Shown here in pieces: positions 8,448 through 15,880 of a DNA stretch of 64,000 nucleotides. How positions within the stretch are numbered: position 1 is the first letter of the stretch; every line of letters starts with the position of its first letter. The notes beneath the pieces are model-generated. The model saw only the letters and a program-made list of their open reading frames with translations, was not told where the DNA came from and ran no database searches. The position numbers were made by a program, and so were the translations under genes. Origin of the DNA: Paenirhodobacter hankyongi (GTDB taxonomy: Bacteria > Pseudomonadota > Alphaproteobacteria > Rhodobacterales > Rhodobacteraceae); contig NZ_RCHI01000009.1 of assembly GCF_003664585.1 (NCBI RefSeq), forward strand, positions 1 to 64,000, read 5' to 3'.

Positions 8448-10604
8448 TCAGTGCTTGGTGACCGGGGCCTCGTTGCGCAGGAACCAGGTCGCGCCCTGCT
8501 TTGCCGCGACCAGCGTCCAGCCCGGATTGACGAGGAAGGTCGTCACTTCCGAGGCGACGATCGCCGGACCTGCGATCTCGACGCCGGGGTCGAGGTCCTT
8601 GCGGGCCCAGACCGGGGTCTCGAAGGCCTCGTCATGGCCGACGAAGTGGCAGGTGCGGTGCCCGCTCGGGGCCGGGGGGGCCGAACGTTCGGGCTTCGGC
8701 AGCGGCTTGATGTTCTGGAACTGCACCGTCTCGTGCTGGCGATAGCTCGACACGCGGATGGTGTTGATCCGGATCCCCGCCTCGGGCGCCTGGCTGCCCT
8801 CGCCGAAGCGCTTGCCATAGTCGGTCGAGAACTGGTTGATGACCTGCAGCACGTCGCTCGGGCTGTTCAGCTCGTGGATCGGGATCACCGCCGTGGTCTG
8901 CACCAGCTGGTTGCCATAGCGCATGTCCAGTTCCAGGTTGTGCTGGATCTGCTCGGCCGGCACGCCCTGGCGCAGCAGGTCCTGACGGCCGCGTTCCTTC
9001 AGCTCGGCCACGATGCCGTTGAACCGCTCGTAATCGCTGAAGATCCGCCGGGTGTTGCTGTCGTAAAGCACCATGTAGAGCGACTTCTCGTGGATGTGGA
9101 GCTGGTGCATGTTGCCCGCCCCCACCGCCGAGAACACCGAGCTGAGCGGCGGCGCCAGGATCTTGTCGATCGCCAGGTTCTGCGCGATGCCGCAGCAATG
9201 CAGCGGCCCGTTGCCGCCATAGGCGAGCATGGTGAAGTCCTTCGGATCATAGCCGCGGGCACGCAGTTCGGTGAAAAGCCCGTTCGCCATGTTGGCGTCG
9301 ACCTTCTCGCGGATCAGCTTGGCCGCCTCGATCACCGAGACATCGAGATCGTCGCACAGCGCATCCTCGACCGCCGCCTTCGCCCGGCGCGGGTTGAGCG
9401 GGATCGAGCCGCCGGCATAGTTCTCGGCGTCGAGATAGCCGAGCAGGAGGTCGGCGTCGGTCACGGTGGGCTTCATCCCGCCGCGGTCGTAGCACGCCGG
9501 CCCCGGGTCCGAGCCCGCGCTTTCCGGGCCGCATTTCACCGTCTTGTACATCCGGTCGTAGGCCGCAACCGAGCCACCGCCCGCGCCCAGCGTCACCAGA
9601 TGCACCATCGGCACCGAGACCAGCCAGCGGTCGATGACCGGGTTGAAGTCATAGTGCTTGATGCCGCCCTCGACGACGATGCCGATGTCATAGGAGGTGC
9701 CGCCCATGTCGGTCGCCACGACGTTGCCAAGCTCGGCCTGCAGCGACAGGTGCTCGGAGGCGCCGATGCCCGAGACCGGGCCCGAGTGGATGGTCTGCAG
9801 CGCGTCGGTCGAGTTCAGCTGCGCCATGCCGCCCGAGTTGTGGATCACCAGCATCGGCTTTTCGTAATTGTGCACGCGCAGGTTCTGCTCGAGCGCGGAC
9901 AGCGCGTGATACATCGTCGAATGCAGATAGCCGTCGACGATCGCCGAGGTGGCGCGGACGTATTCGCCCTTCCGGCCCGCGACCTGATGCGACAGGATCA
10001 CCGGGATCGCGCCGAGCAGATGCGAGGGGTATTCCTCGAGCACGATCTCCTCGATGCGCTGCTCGTGGGCGGGGTTCACCACCGAGTTCACCAGCGCCAC
10101 GACGATGATCTGGGCGCCGCGGTCGACGAGTTCGCGCAGCTGGCGGCGGACGTCTTCCTCGTCGAGGCCCATCACCAGCTTGCCCTCGAAATCGAGCCGC
10201 TCGCGGATGCCGCGGATCATGTGCGCCTCGACCAGCGGGTCGGGACGCTGGGCATTGGGCAGATCCTGCTTGCCCATGTCGTCAAGCCCCTCGCCATAGC
10301 CGCGCGCGCGGCTGAGCGGCACGGTGGCCTCGTAGCCCGCGGTGACCAGCATGCCGATCTTCGGCCCCTTGTGCTCGATCAGCGCATTGGTGCCGAGCGT
10401 GGTGGCATAGCGCACCGAGTCCACCTGCTGCAGGATGTCCTCGAGTTCCAGATCGAGGACCTTGCAGGCCTTGCCCAGGGCCTCGTTGAAGCCCATCGCA
10501 AGGTTGTGGTGCGTGGTCAGTGCCTTGGTCTCGATATAGCGCCCACCCCAGACGACGAAGCAGTCGGTGAAGGTGCCGCCGATATCAACGGAAACGCGTT
10601 TCAT
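8448..10604 (-). CDS. Apc/acetone carboxylase-type subunit, hydantoinase A/oxoprolinase (HyuA) family
   Basis: A 718-aa HyuA-family chain, close in length to acetone carboxylase beta (AcxA, about 717 aa) and Apc3 (alpha). HyuA-type chains bind ATP in an ASKHA fold and phosphorylate bicarbonate or ketone. Seen here are the N-terminal phosphate loop DIGGTFTD (7-14), YATTLGTNALI (about 68), HSGPVSG (about 275), DMGGTSYDIG (about 297) and GAGGGSVA (about 325). These are the nucleotide-binding elements in family order. The start has GGGAGAGAGC immediately upstream. It is the second HyuA-type chain in the operon. The presence of two (644 and 718 aa) is the mark of the acetophenone-carboxylase plan, alpha and alpha-prime. 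A 99-nt gap with a stem-loop separates it from the gamma gene. Confidence 0.9.
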   Translation of the reverse strand: MKRVSVDIGGTFTDCFVVWGGRYIETKALTTHHNLAMGFNEALGKACKVLDLELEDILQQVDSVRYATTLGTNALIEHKGPKIGMLVTAGYEATVPLSRARGYGEGLDDMGKQDLPNAQRPDPLVEAHMIRGIRERLDFEGKLVMGLDEEDVRRQLRELVDRGAQIIVVALVNSVVNPAHEQRIEEIVLEEYPSHLLGAIPVILSHQVAGRKGEYVRATSAIVDGYLHSTMYHALSALEQNLRVHNYEKPMLVIHNSGGMAQLNSTDALQTIHSGPVSGIGASEHLSLQAELGNVVATDMGGTSYDIGIVVEGGIKHYDFNPVIDRWLVSVPMVHLVTLGAGGGSVAAYDRMYKTVKCGPESAGSDPGPACYDRGGMKPTVTDADLLLGYLDAENYAGGSIPLNPRRAKAAVEDALCDDLDVSVIEAAKLIREKVDANMANGLFTELRARGYDPKDFTMLAYGGNGPLHCCGIAQNLAIDKILAPPLSSVFSAVGAGNMHQLHIHEKSLYMVLYDSNTRRIFSDYERFNGIVAELKERGRQDLLRQGVPAEQIQHNLELDMRYGNQLVQTTAVIPIHELNSPSDVLQVINQFSTDYGKRFGEGSQAPEAGIRINTIRVSSYRQHETVQFQNIKPLPKPERSAPPAPSGHRTCHFVGHDEAFETPVWARKDLDPGVEIAGPAIVASEVTTFLVNPGWTLVAAKQGATWFLRNEAPVTKH

Positions 10605-10631
10605 GCTCTCTCCCTGTGCATTGGGTCCGGG

Positions 10632-10652
10632 GGCTGCCCTCCTCCGGCAGCC
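10632..10652 (-). promoter_or_regulatory. intergenic stem-loop with GGAGGAG loop, upstream of the 718-aa HyuA gene
   Basis: A perfect 7-bp stem GGCTGCC/GGCAGCC closes a 7-nt loop that reads GGAGGAG in the mRNA. It ends 27 nt before the start at 10604 and is separate from the real ribosome binding site, so the loop displays a decoy-like Shine-Dalgarno. Confidence 0.5.
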
Positions 10653-10703
10653 GGTCCCGGCAATGGTTGTGCCCCCCGCGCGCGCCGCGGAGGGCGGCGT
10701 CGG

Positions 10704-11108
10704 TCAGTGCGCGTGGCCGCGCCCGGGCACCACGGCGGGGCCGGCATCGGGCAGCATCGCCGGACCGCGGCTCGCCCATTGCGCCTTCAGCGCGGGCACG
10801 TCGACCTGCATGTCCCACAGCGGCGGGTGACCCGGGGTCGCGTATTCCGTCTCGATCTGGGTGCCGCATTTCGGGCAGCAGAATTCGAGGATGCGCACCC
10901 ATTCCGGATCGGGGCAGAAGGTGTAGCGATACTTCGCCGGGTCGATCACCGGCGGATGGATCTCGCGCGGGTCGCGGTTGTGCACCAGCAGCCCTTCCTT
11001 GTAGTTGCCCGCGGCCGGCGCGATCACGTGATCGCAGACGCGGCACTCCCATTTCTCGGTCTCGAGGTCGATGCGCAGGTATTCGGTCATCGGCACTTTC
11101 ATCGTCAT
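10704..11108 (-). CDS. acetone/acetophenone carboxylase gamma subunit-like, zinc-binding
   Basis: A small 134-aa (about 15 kDa) subunit matching the gamma chain of acetophenone carboxylase in size and motif layout. It has two cysteine pairs, C22xxC25 and C78xxC81 (ECRVC and CCPKCG), that would hold a structural zinc, with conserved NYKEGLLVHNRDPREIH between them. The Xanthobacter acetone carboxylase gamma chain is longer (about 168 aa). The C-terminus is Pro/Gly/His-rich. The start at 11108 lies 3 nt after the stop of the 644-aa gene, whose last codons contain its GGGAGGA ribosome binding site, so translation is coupled. In this family the subunit bridges the ATPase and carboxylase chains in the complex; that role is inferred here. 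Confidence 0.87.
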   Translation of the reverse strand: MTMKVPMTEYLRIDLETEKWECRVCDHVIAPAAGNYKEGLLVHNRDPREIHPPVIDPAKYRYTFCPDPEWVRILEFCCPKCGTQIETEYATPGHPPLWDMQVDVPALKAQWASRGPAMLPDAGPAVVPGRGHAH

Positions 11109-11111
11109 GGC

Positions 11112-13046
11112 TTATTCCTCCCGGTCCAGAATGACGTCGCCCGCTTCGGACACGGTGAGGGTCCACCCCGCCGGAATGAGCGCCGTGAAGTAATCCTCCT
11201 CGAGGATCGCGGGCCCCTTGGCCCAGTCGCCCGCCGCCATGCCGTTCAGCCGGTAGACCGGCAGATCGGTGCGGCCCTGCCCGGCAACCAGCACCTCGCG
11301 CGTGGCTGCCGCCTCGGCACGGGTCCGGCGGTTGACCGCGACGGTGCGGGTCTCGCCCCGGCGCAGGCTCTTCGTCGCGACGAACTCAAGCTCGACCGCG
11401 CCCGCCTTCGCCAGATCGGCGGGGAAGCCCTCGCCCTCGGCCAGCTCGTGGACGACCTCGCCCTCGGTGGTCTCGGTCACCAGACGCGCCGCAACGGTAT
11501 AGCTGCCCGCCTCGAAGCCTTCGGCGAACATGTCGCGCGCGGCCTTCTGCGCCAGCGCCTCGCGCGCCGTGGCAAGCGCCGCGCTGGTGTTTTCGGGCAG
11601 CGTCACCGCATAGCGCTGCGAGACATCGCAGGCGCCGATGCCATAGGCCGAGAACACCGCCGCCATCGCCGGCATCGCCACCCGCGTGATCCCCGCCTTC
11701 TCGGCGACACCACAGGCCAGCAGCGGACCGGCGCCGCCGAAGGCCATCATCACCGTGTCGGGCGAGATCGTGGTGAAGCGGTGCAGCTCGGCCGCGACCT
11801 TCGCCTCGAAGGCGTCGGCCATCATCGTCACCGCGGTCTCGAGATCGACGCCCAGCGGCTCGGCGATGTTGGTGCGGATCGCCGCCTCGGCGCGCCCCGC
11901 ATCAAGCCCCATGCCACCGCCGAAATAGGAGGCGGGGTCGAACAGGCCGGCGAGAAGGCTGGCGTCGGTGATCGTCGCTTCCTTCCCGCCGCGGCCGAAG
12001 CATGCGGGGCCGGGGAGGGCGCCCACGCTGTCCGGACCGATCACGATCTTGCCATCCTTCACCTTGAATACCGAGCTGCCGCCGGCGCCGGCCGAGATGA
12101 TCTCGCACAGCGGGAAGGAGACCGAGATCCCCTCGACATGTCCGCGACGGATCTCGGCGACCTTGCCCTCGGTGCACTGGCCGATGTCGGTGGTGGTGCC
12201 GCCGACGTCGATCGAGACCGCATCGCGGAAACCATAGAGCGCGGAGAAGGCCTTCACCCCCTCCATGCCGCCGCGCGGGCCCGAGGAATAGGTCTTGATC
12301 GCCACCGTCTTCGCCACGCGCGAGGCGTCGCCGTCGTTGCGGAAGATCAGGAGCGGGTTCTTCGTGCGGTATTCGCGCAGCCGGTTCTCGGCCTGGAACA
12401 GGAAGGCCTCCATCGACGGGTGCAGGAAGGAGTTGATCAGCGCCGACCAGGCGCGGCGGTCGGGGTTGCGGTCGACGGTGAGGTCCGAGGCATAGAGCAC
12501 CGGCACCGCCCCCAGCAGGTGGCGCGGATACTTGCGCAGCACGATCTGCTTCACCCGTTCCTCGGCCTTGTGGAAGCCCTCGCCGGTGAAGCAGATCACC
12601 AGACGGTTCGCGCCGGCGGCGGTGAGCTGGTTGATCGTGCGCACGATCGCGACCTCGGCCTCGGGCGTCTCGAGCGCGTCGGTCTCGACAAAGCCCACCC
12701 GGTCACCGACGAGCGCGGCCCAGACCTCGGCATCATGGGTGGCCAGCTGCGCGGGCAGATCCTCGGCGCCCGTCGCGAGAATCAGGCCGAGCTTCGGCCC
12801 CTTGCGCTCGCAGATCGCGTTGGTGCCCTGCGTCGTCGAGTAGCGGATCAGGTCGACTTCCTCGAGCAGCCGCTTCACGTCGGTCGCGCCATAGACGACC
12901 TCCGAGGCCTTCTGCAGCCCCTCGAAGAAGCATTTCGACAGATCGTAGGGCGTGGTCAGGACCTTGGTCTTGGTCACGCCGTCATCCGACATGATGCAGA
13001 CGTCGGTGAGAGTCCCGCCGTTATCAATGTTAATCTGAAATGCCAT
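11112..13046 (-). CDS. Apc-type subunit, first HyuA-family chain (alpha-prime like)
   Basis: First gene of the carboxylase operon, 644 aa (about 70 kDa, the size of Apc1). It is a HyuA-family ATP-binding chain with N-terminal DNGGTLTDV (7-15; Asn where most have Ile or Val), YSTTQGTNAI (about 75), YSSGPRGG (about 257), DVGGTTTDIG (about 283) and GAGGSSV (about 313). The start at 13046 was chosen because GGGAGGAG lies 9 nt upstream and the ASKHA domain starts there; an upstream in-frame ATG at 13205 lies before the promoter. Its leader of about 100 nt comes from the -24/-12 element at 13160-13176 and contains a stem-loop at 13078-13094. With the 718-aa chain it probably makes the paired alpha/alpha-prime ATPase part of the enzyme. 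Confidence 0.88.
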   Translation of the reverse strand: MAFQINIDNGGTLTDVCIMSDDGVTKTKVLTTPYDLSKCFFEGLQKASEVVYGATDVKRLLEEVDLIRYSTTQGTNAICERKGPKLGLILATGAEDLPAQLATHDAEVWAALVGDRVGFVETDALETPEAEVAIVRTINQLTAAGANRLVICFTGEGFHKAEERVKQIVLRKYPRHLLGAVPVLYASDLTVDRNPDRRAWSALINSFLHPSMEAFLFQAENRLREYRTKNPLLIFRNDGDASRVAKTVAIKTYSSGPRGGMEGVKAFSALYGFRDAVSIDVGGTTTDIGQCTEGKVAEIRRGHVEGISVSFPLCEIISAGAGGSSVFKVKDGKIVIGPDSVGALPGPACFGRGGKEATITDASLLAGLFDPASYFGGGMGLDAGRAEAAIRTNIAEPLGVDLETAVTMMADAFEAKVAAELHRFTTISPDTVMMAFGGAGPLLACGVAEKAGITRVAMPAMAAVFSAYGIGACDVSQRYAVTLPENTSAALATAREALAQKAARDMFAEGFEAGSYTVAARLVTETTEGEVVHELAEGEGFPADLAKAGAVELEFVATKSLRRGETRTVAVNRRTRAEAAATREVLVAGQGRTDLPVYRLNGMAAGDWAKGPAILEEDYFTALIPAGWTLTVSEAGDVILDREE

Positions 13047-13077
13047 TGCGCATTTCTCCTCCCATACCTGTTGCGAC

Positions 13078-13094
13078 GGCGCCTCCTGCGCGCC
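13078..13094 (-). promoter_or_regulatory. leader stem-loop with GCAGGAG loop, upstream of the first carboxylase gene
   Basis: A 5-bp stem GGCGC/GCGCC closes a 7-nt loop that reads GCAGGAG in the mRNA. It ends 31 nt before the start codon at 13046. Weaker than the other two operon hairpins but with the same loop length and the same AGGAG ending. Confidence 0.4.
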
Positions 13095-13159
13095 GGGGCC
13101 TCGGCAGATGCGGGAAAGGCTCCTCCCCCTCCACGCGCCGACGAACCTGTCAGCGAAGG

Positions 13160-13176
13160 AAGCAGGGTTGATGCCA
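13160..13176 (-). promoter_or_regulatory. sigma-54 (-24/-12) promoter of the carboxylase operon
   Basis: On the minus strand the sequence reads TGGCATCAACCCTGCTT, with GG (-24) and GC (-12) 12 nt apart. The predicted start is near 13150, giving a leader of about 105 nt. The element nearly duplicates that of the rpoN operon at 2821-2837; beyond the 17 bases both continue CCT. Confidence 0.82.
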
Positions 13177-13191
13177 GATCGGGCCGGTTGC

Positions 13192-13237
13192 TGCGAAAAT
13201 CGCACAACCTTCGGTTTTCGAAAGATTTTATAAAATC
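13192..13237 (-). promoter_or_regulatory. candidate upstream activator sites (two palindromes) for the carboxylase promoter
   Basis: Two dyads sit 16-61 bp upstream of the -24 element: TGCGA-AAA-TCGCA at 13192-13204 and a perfect 14-bp palindrome GATTTTATAAAATC at 13224-13237. Their centres are about 32 bp apart (three helical turns), at roughly -48 and -80 from the predicted start. This AT-rich patch stands out from the GC-rich surroundings and suits binding by the AcxR-like protein or a bending protein. The rest of the 13047-13377 gap holds only the leader and nothing else I can identify. Confidence 0.45.
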
Positions 13238-13377
13238 ATGCAGAGCGGGAGGGCCGGGCCGGGGGCCGCGACCATCCGGCTTTCGGTCACCGTCCGCCAC
13301 GCGGGCGGACGCCCGGACGGATCAGCGCGCCCGGCACGGACGGGCACACGCGACAGGGGGGGGCAAGCAGATCGCCG

Positions 13378-13656
13378 TCAGCGATGCGCGAGATACTCCG
13401 CCGAAACATATCCCGAGACACTGGGCTTGTCGGTCAGATAGACCTTGCACCAGACCTTGCCGTTGTTCGTCACACAGTTCTGACGGGTAAGACGCGTTCC
13501 GTCCGGCAGGCCGATGATGATCTTGCGGTCAAGGCCCGGACCCTCGCGAAGCTTCAGAAGGTCATCCGGCCCGGCGCCTTTGACGACGGCACCGGAACCG
13601 AGCGCACATCCGGTTGCGATCACGAGGGCGAGGAGCGCAGCAAAATGAGGTCGCAT
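13378..13656 (-). CDS. small SH3b-type lipoprotein
   Basis: A 92-aa protein with a lipoprotein-type N-terminus (MRPHFAALLALVIATGC, Cys at 17) and a single bacterial SH3 (SH3b) domain. The domain is recognisable from LLKLREGPGLDRKIIIGLPDGT, then CVTNNGKVWCKVYL and the closing GYVSAEYL. Such domains bind peptidoglycan or serve as targeting modules. The ATG at 13656 was chosen since it begins the signal peptide and has AGGACAG upstream. Two cysteines (in NCVTNNGKVWC) could form a disulphide, as expected for an exported protein. It is separated from the carboxylase promoter by about 140 nt and is not part of that operon. Function unknown beyond envelope association. Confidence 0.72.
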   Translation of the reverse strand: MRPHFAALLALVIATGCALGSGAVVKGAGPDDLLKLREGPGLDRKIIIGLPDGTRLTRQNCVTNNGKVWCKVYLTDKPSVSGYVSAEYLAHR

Positions 13657-13724
13657 GATCTGTCCTGAATCGTTTCGCCACCGATCAAACCGCTGAGCAT
13701 CCAAACCTCGGACGAGGGGCCAAG

Positions 13725-14663
13725 TCAGGCCACCGCCGCGAGCAGGTCCTGGATCACCGAGCGCTCCCATTCCACACCGGCGGGCGAGTTGTAGTCCTTA
13801 ATCGCGCTCCAAGAATATCCCTCGGGATAGGGACGACTGACAAGCGTGACTTCCTCGGAGAGCCGATGCAGCCCCGGAGAGAACTTGTCAGGCTCCATAT
13901 CGATCACTACCAGCCGGGGTGTTGCAGCCCCGGCCTCAGCGATGACCCGCAGCAGTCGTTCGAGATACCCCCCGCAGGTCTCCGGGCGGAAGGGCTTCCA
14001 GCGGCTCACCACGTGAACCGCTCCGGGCTTGCGACTTGCCGTGTAGAAATTCGCTGCGAGCCTCTGCTGCTCGTCATAAAACCGCACGAAGCCATCGGAA
14101 CACCAAGCCTCTCCGCGATGGTGGTTCCAGGTGATGCCCTGAGCGTCATTCACCGCCATGGGTTCCTTCGACGCGCGATGGATGCGCGTGCCCACACTGG
14201 CAGGATGGGCGTAGCCGGCAAAACGGTTTTCCAGGATCTCGACCAGCCCCGGCATGCGGTGGACGCCAAGGCAGAGGGGATTCAGATCCTCAAGGCTGTC
14301 GCGGAAGCCCCATCGATTCAGTATCACCCATGGATGGCATTCGCACCCCATGGGCACAAAGGTGCGTGAATTCAGCTCGTCGGCATGGACCTCACGGAAC
14401 GCCTGGCGAGCGGCGACATTCGGCCCCAGCTGGCTGGCAAGAACCGCCATTTCCCGGACCGGAACACAACTCTGTTCAGCAGATTCGCTCAACCAGAGGG
14501 CGGTTTGCAGGTCTGGCATTTCGCCAGTTTCCTCCATTTTCCGCAGGCTGTCGCGGGCGAGATGGCGCAGGTCGTCCCAGCGATGCTGGCGCACCATCCC
14601 CTGCAACCCATTGAGGAGTTCGCCTTTGGTAAAAACCGGCGTCTGGGACAGTTCGCTTGCCAT
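13725..14663 (-). CDS. hypothetical protein, weakly DUF1796-like
   Basis: A 312-aa protein without a clear family. The central part (FVPMGCECHPWVILNRWGF, then DLNPLCLGVHRMPGLVEILENRF, then WNHHRGEAWCSDGFVRFYDEQQRL) follows the same order of Cys, Asn/Asp, helix and His elements as the DUF1796-like gene at 15154, which suggests distant kinship to papain-like cysteine peptidase-fold proteins. No signal peptide or membrane segment. The N-terminal 100 residues look helical. Codon use is less GC-biased than in neighbouring genes, hinting at acquisition. The start at 14663 is the first Met that removes a non-conserved, weakly initiated extension; the ribosome binding site is poor. It stands alone, 212 nt from the tRNA. 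Confidence 0.55.
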   Translation of the reverse strand: MASELSQTPVFTKGELLNGLQGMVRQHRWDDLRHLARDSLRKMEETGEMPDLQTALWLSESAEQSCVPVREMAVLASQLGPNVAARQAFREVHADELNSRTFVPMGCECHPWVILNRWGFRDSLEDLNPLCLGVHRMPGLVEILENRFAGYAHPASVGTRIHRASKEPMAVNDAQGITWNHHRGEAWCSDGFVRFYDEQQRLAANFYTASRKPGAVHVVSRWKPFRPETCGGYLERLLRVIAEAGAATPRLVVIDMEPDKFSPGLHRLSEEVTLVSRPYPEGYSWSAIKDYNSPAGVEWERSVIQDLLAAVA

Positions 14664-14875
14664 GGTGATCTCGCATTCCGAGGACGTGCCAGCTCGTCCC
14701 AAGACGAAGTTAGCTGCAGACTTCCAACATGTCTAGCGATGGGCGCCAAGCATCTGTCGGATCAGTCTCGGGGGAGGACGCCGCGGGGGGAGGGCCGTCA
14801 GACGAAGGTGTAAACCCGCCCCGACGTTCAAACCGGACAGGCAGACTACTTCTCTTCAAAAGCTGGGGGAAGTTT

Positions 14876-14952
14876 TGGTGGCGAGGGGGGGACTCGAACC
14901 CCCGACCCCGTGATTATGAGTCACGTGCTCTAACCTGCTGAGCTACCTAGCC
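14876..14952 (-). tRNA. tRNA-Met (CAU), elongator type
   Basis: A 77-nt tRNA with encoded CCA. The anticodon loop is CTCATAA (anticodon CAU), the anticodon stem CGTGA/TCACG, the T-arm GGGGG-TTCGAGT-CCCCC, and the D-arm GCTC/GAGC. The 5' half (GGCTAGGTAGCTCAG) closely resembles the E. coli elongator tRNA-Met rather than initiator or tRNA-Ile2. One mismatch appears in the acceptor stem, T4 opposite C69 (GGCTAGG against CCTCGCC). Confidence 0.93.
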
Positions 14953-15153
14953 ACGCTGTGGCGCGTAGCTATGCGATGGCGCGCGGGGCGTCAATAGGCT
15001 TGCGCGAAAAATCTGCGCCCGCCCCGCGCGGCGGGCATCGGCAGGCCCCTGCCCCGCCCCCGGCACCGCCAGCAGGCCTTCGGCGGTGGATTTCGGCCCG
15101 GAAACCCCCTAGCCTCGGCGGACAGCCCCCGATCCCCGAGCACGAGACCCGCA

Positions 15154-15861
15154 GTGACCACAGCCAGCCCCGGCGTCGCCTTCTATTCGATCGGAGAGAA
15201 CTGTCTTGGCCACGGCGTCTTGCAGCGCCACGGCGTCGCGCCGCTGCTTTCCACGCCGTTCAGCCACGCGCGGTCGAACATCGACTATGCGACGCAGCTC
15301 GTCGAAACCGATTTCGTCGACATGCTGACGCCGCGGTTCCTGCACCACGAGCAGCGCAACAAGACGCGGATGCCGGTCCATTCGCTCTATACCTGCGAGG
15401 CCGGACTCTATGAGAAATCCGTCTGCAACGGCTTCGAATTCTCGCATCATGACGTGATCGACGATGCCGAGAACCGCGCAAGCTACCTGCGCAAGGCGCA
15501 GCGGTTTCTCGACGGGCTGAGCGGCACCGGCCCGGCGTGTTTCCTCTATCACCACCGGCTGCACCGCACTCAGGACATCGCGCGGGTGGCGGCCAAGCTG
15601 CGCCGGTTTCAGGAGCTGTGCCGTGCCCGCTCCGGCCGGCCGATCTCGGTCACGATGTTCACCCAGCGCCTCGTCGGCAGCGACGATCAGCGCCGGGTGG
15701 AGTTCCTGCGGCCCGACGGCATCCCCGTGGCGATCCTGCACACCCGGCACAAATGGTGCGGCACCGATCCCGAGCAGTTCTGGGGCCGGGTCGACGACGA
15801 TCTCTTCGCGCGGATGATCGGCGCCTTCGAGTTTCACGCGGCGACGGCCGGGACCTTCTGA
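15154..15861 (+). CDS. DUF1796-like putative papain-fold cysteine peptidase
   Basis: A 235-aa soluble protein beginning with GTG. The N-terminal YSIGENCLGHGVLQRHG followed by STPFSHARSNIDYA is the pattern I associate with DUF1796 (putative papain-like cysteine peptidase), with the Cys at about residue 17 as candidate nucleophile. FEFSHHDV near 95-100 and CFLYHHRLH near 130 offer candidate His residues. Enzymatic activity has not been shown for most of the family, and some members lie near glycan genes. The start is uncertain because the upstream Shine-Dalgarno is weak. It is transcribed away from the tRNA-Met, opposite to a distant relative at 13725-14663. No operon partner is visible; the next gene is convergent. 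Confidence 0.55.
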   Translation: MTTASPGVAFYSIGENCLGHGVLQRHGVAPLLSTPFSHARSNIDYATQLVETDFVDMLTPRFLHHEQRNKTRMPVHSLYTCEAGLYEKSVCNGFEFSHHDVIDDAENRASYLRKAQRFLDGLSGTGPACFLYHHRLHRTQDIARVAAKLRRFQELCRARSGRPISVTMFTQRLVGSDDQRRVEFLRPDGIPVAILHTRHKWCGTDPEQFWGRVDDDLFARMIGAFEFHAATAGTF

Positions 15862-15880
15862 CCCCGGCCCGGGGCCCGTC

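Noticed and set aside
5295-13046. Annotation of the operon as a hydantoinase or 5-oxoprolinase
   Set aside because: The HyuA/HyuB families are shared, but the zinc-type gamma gene, two HyuA chains, a fifth gene, and the AcxR/sigma-54/CoA-transferase context point to ketone carboxylation.
8202-13490. A 1762-codon open frame on the plus strand opposite the carboxylase operon
   Set aside because: It is the complementary-frame shadow of the HyuA/HyuB genes caused by high GC; its translation is His/Arg-rich and low in structure, and the minus strand has clear families, ribosome binding sites and a promoter.
14664-14875. An integration (att) duplicate of the tRNA-Met 3' end
   Set aside because: No second copy of the tRNA 3' segment and no integrase are visible in the window.
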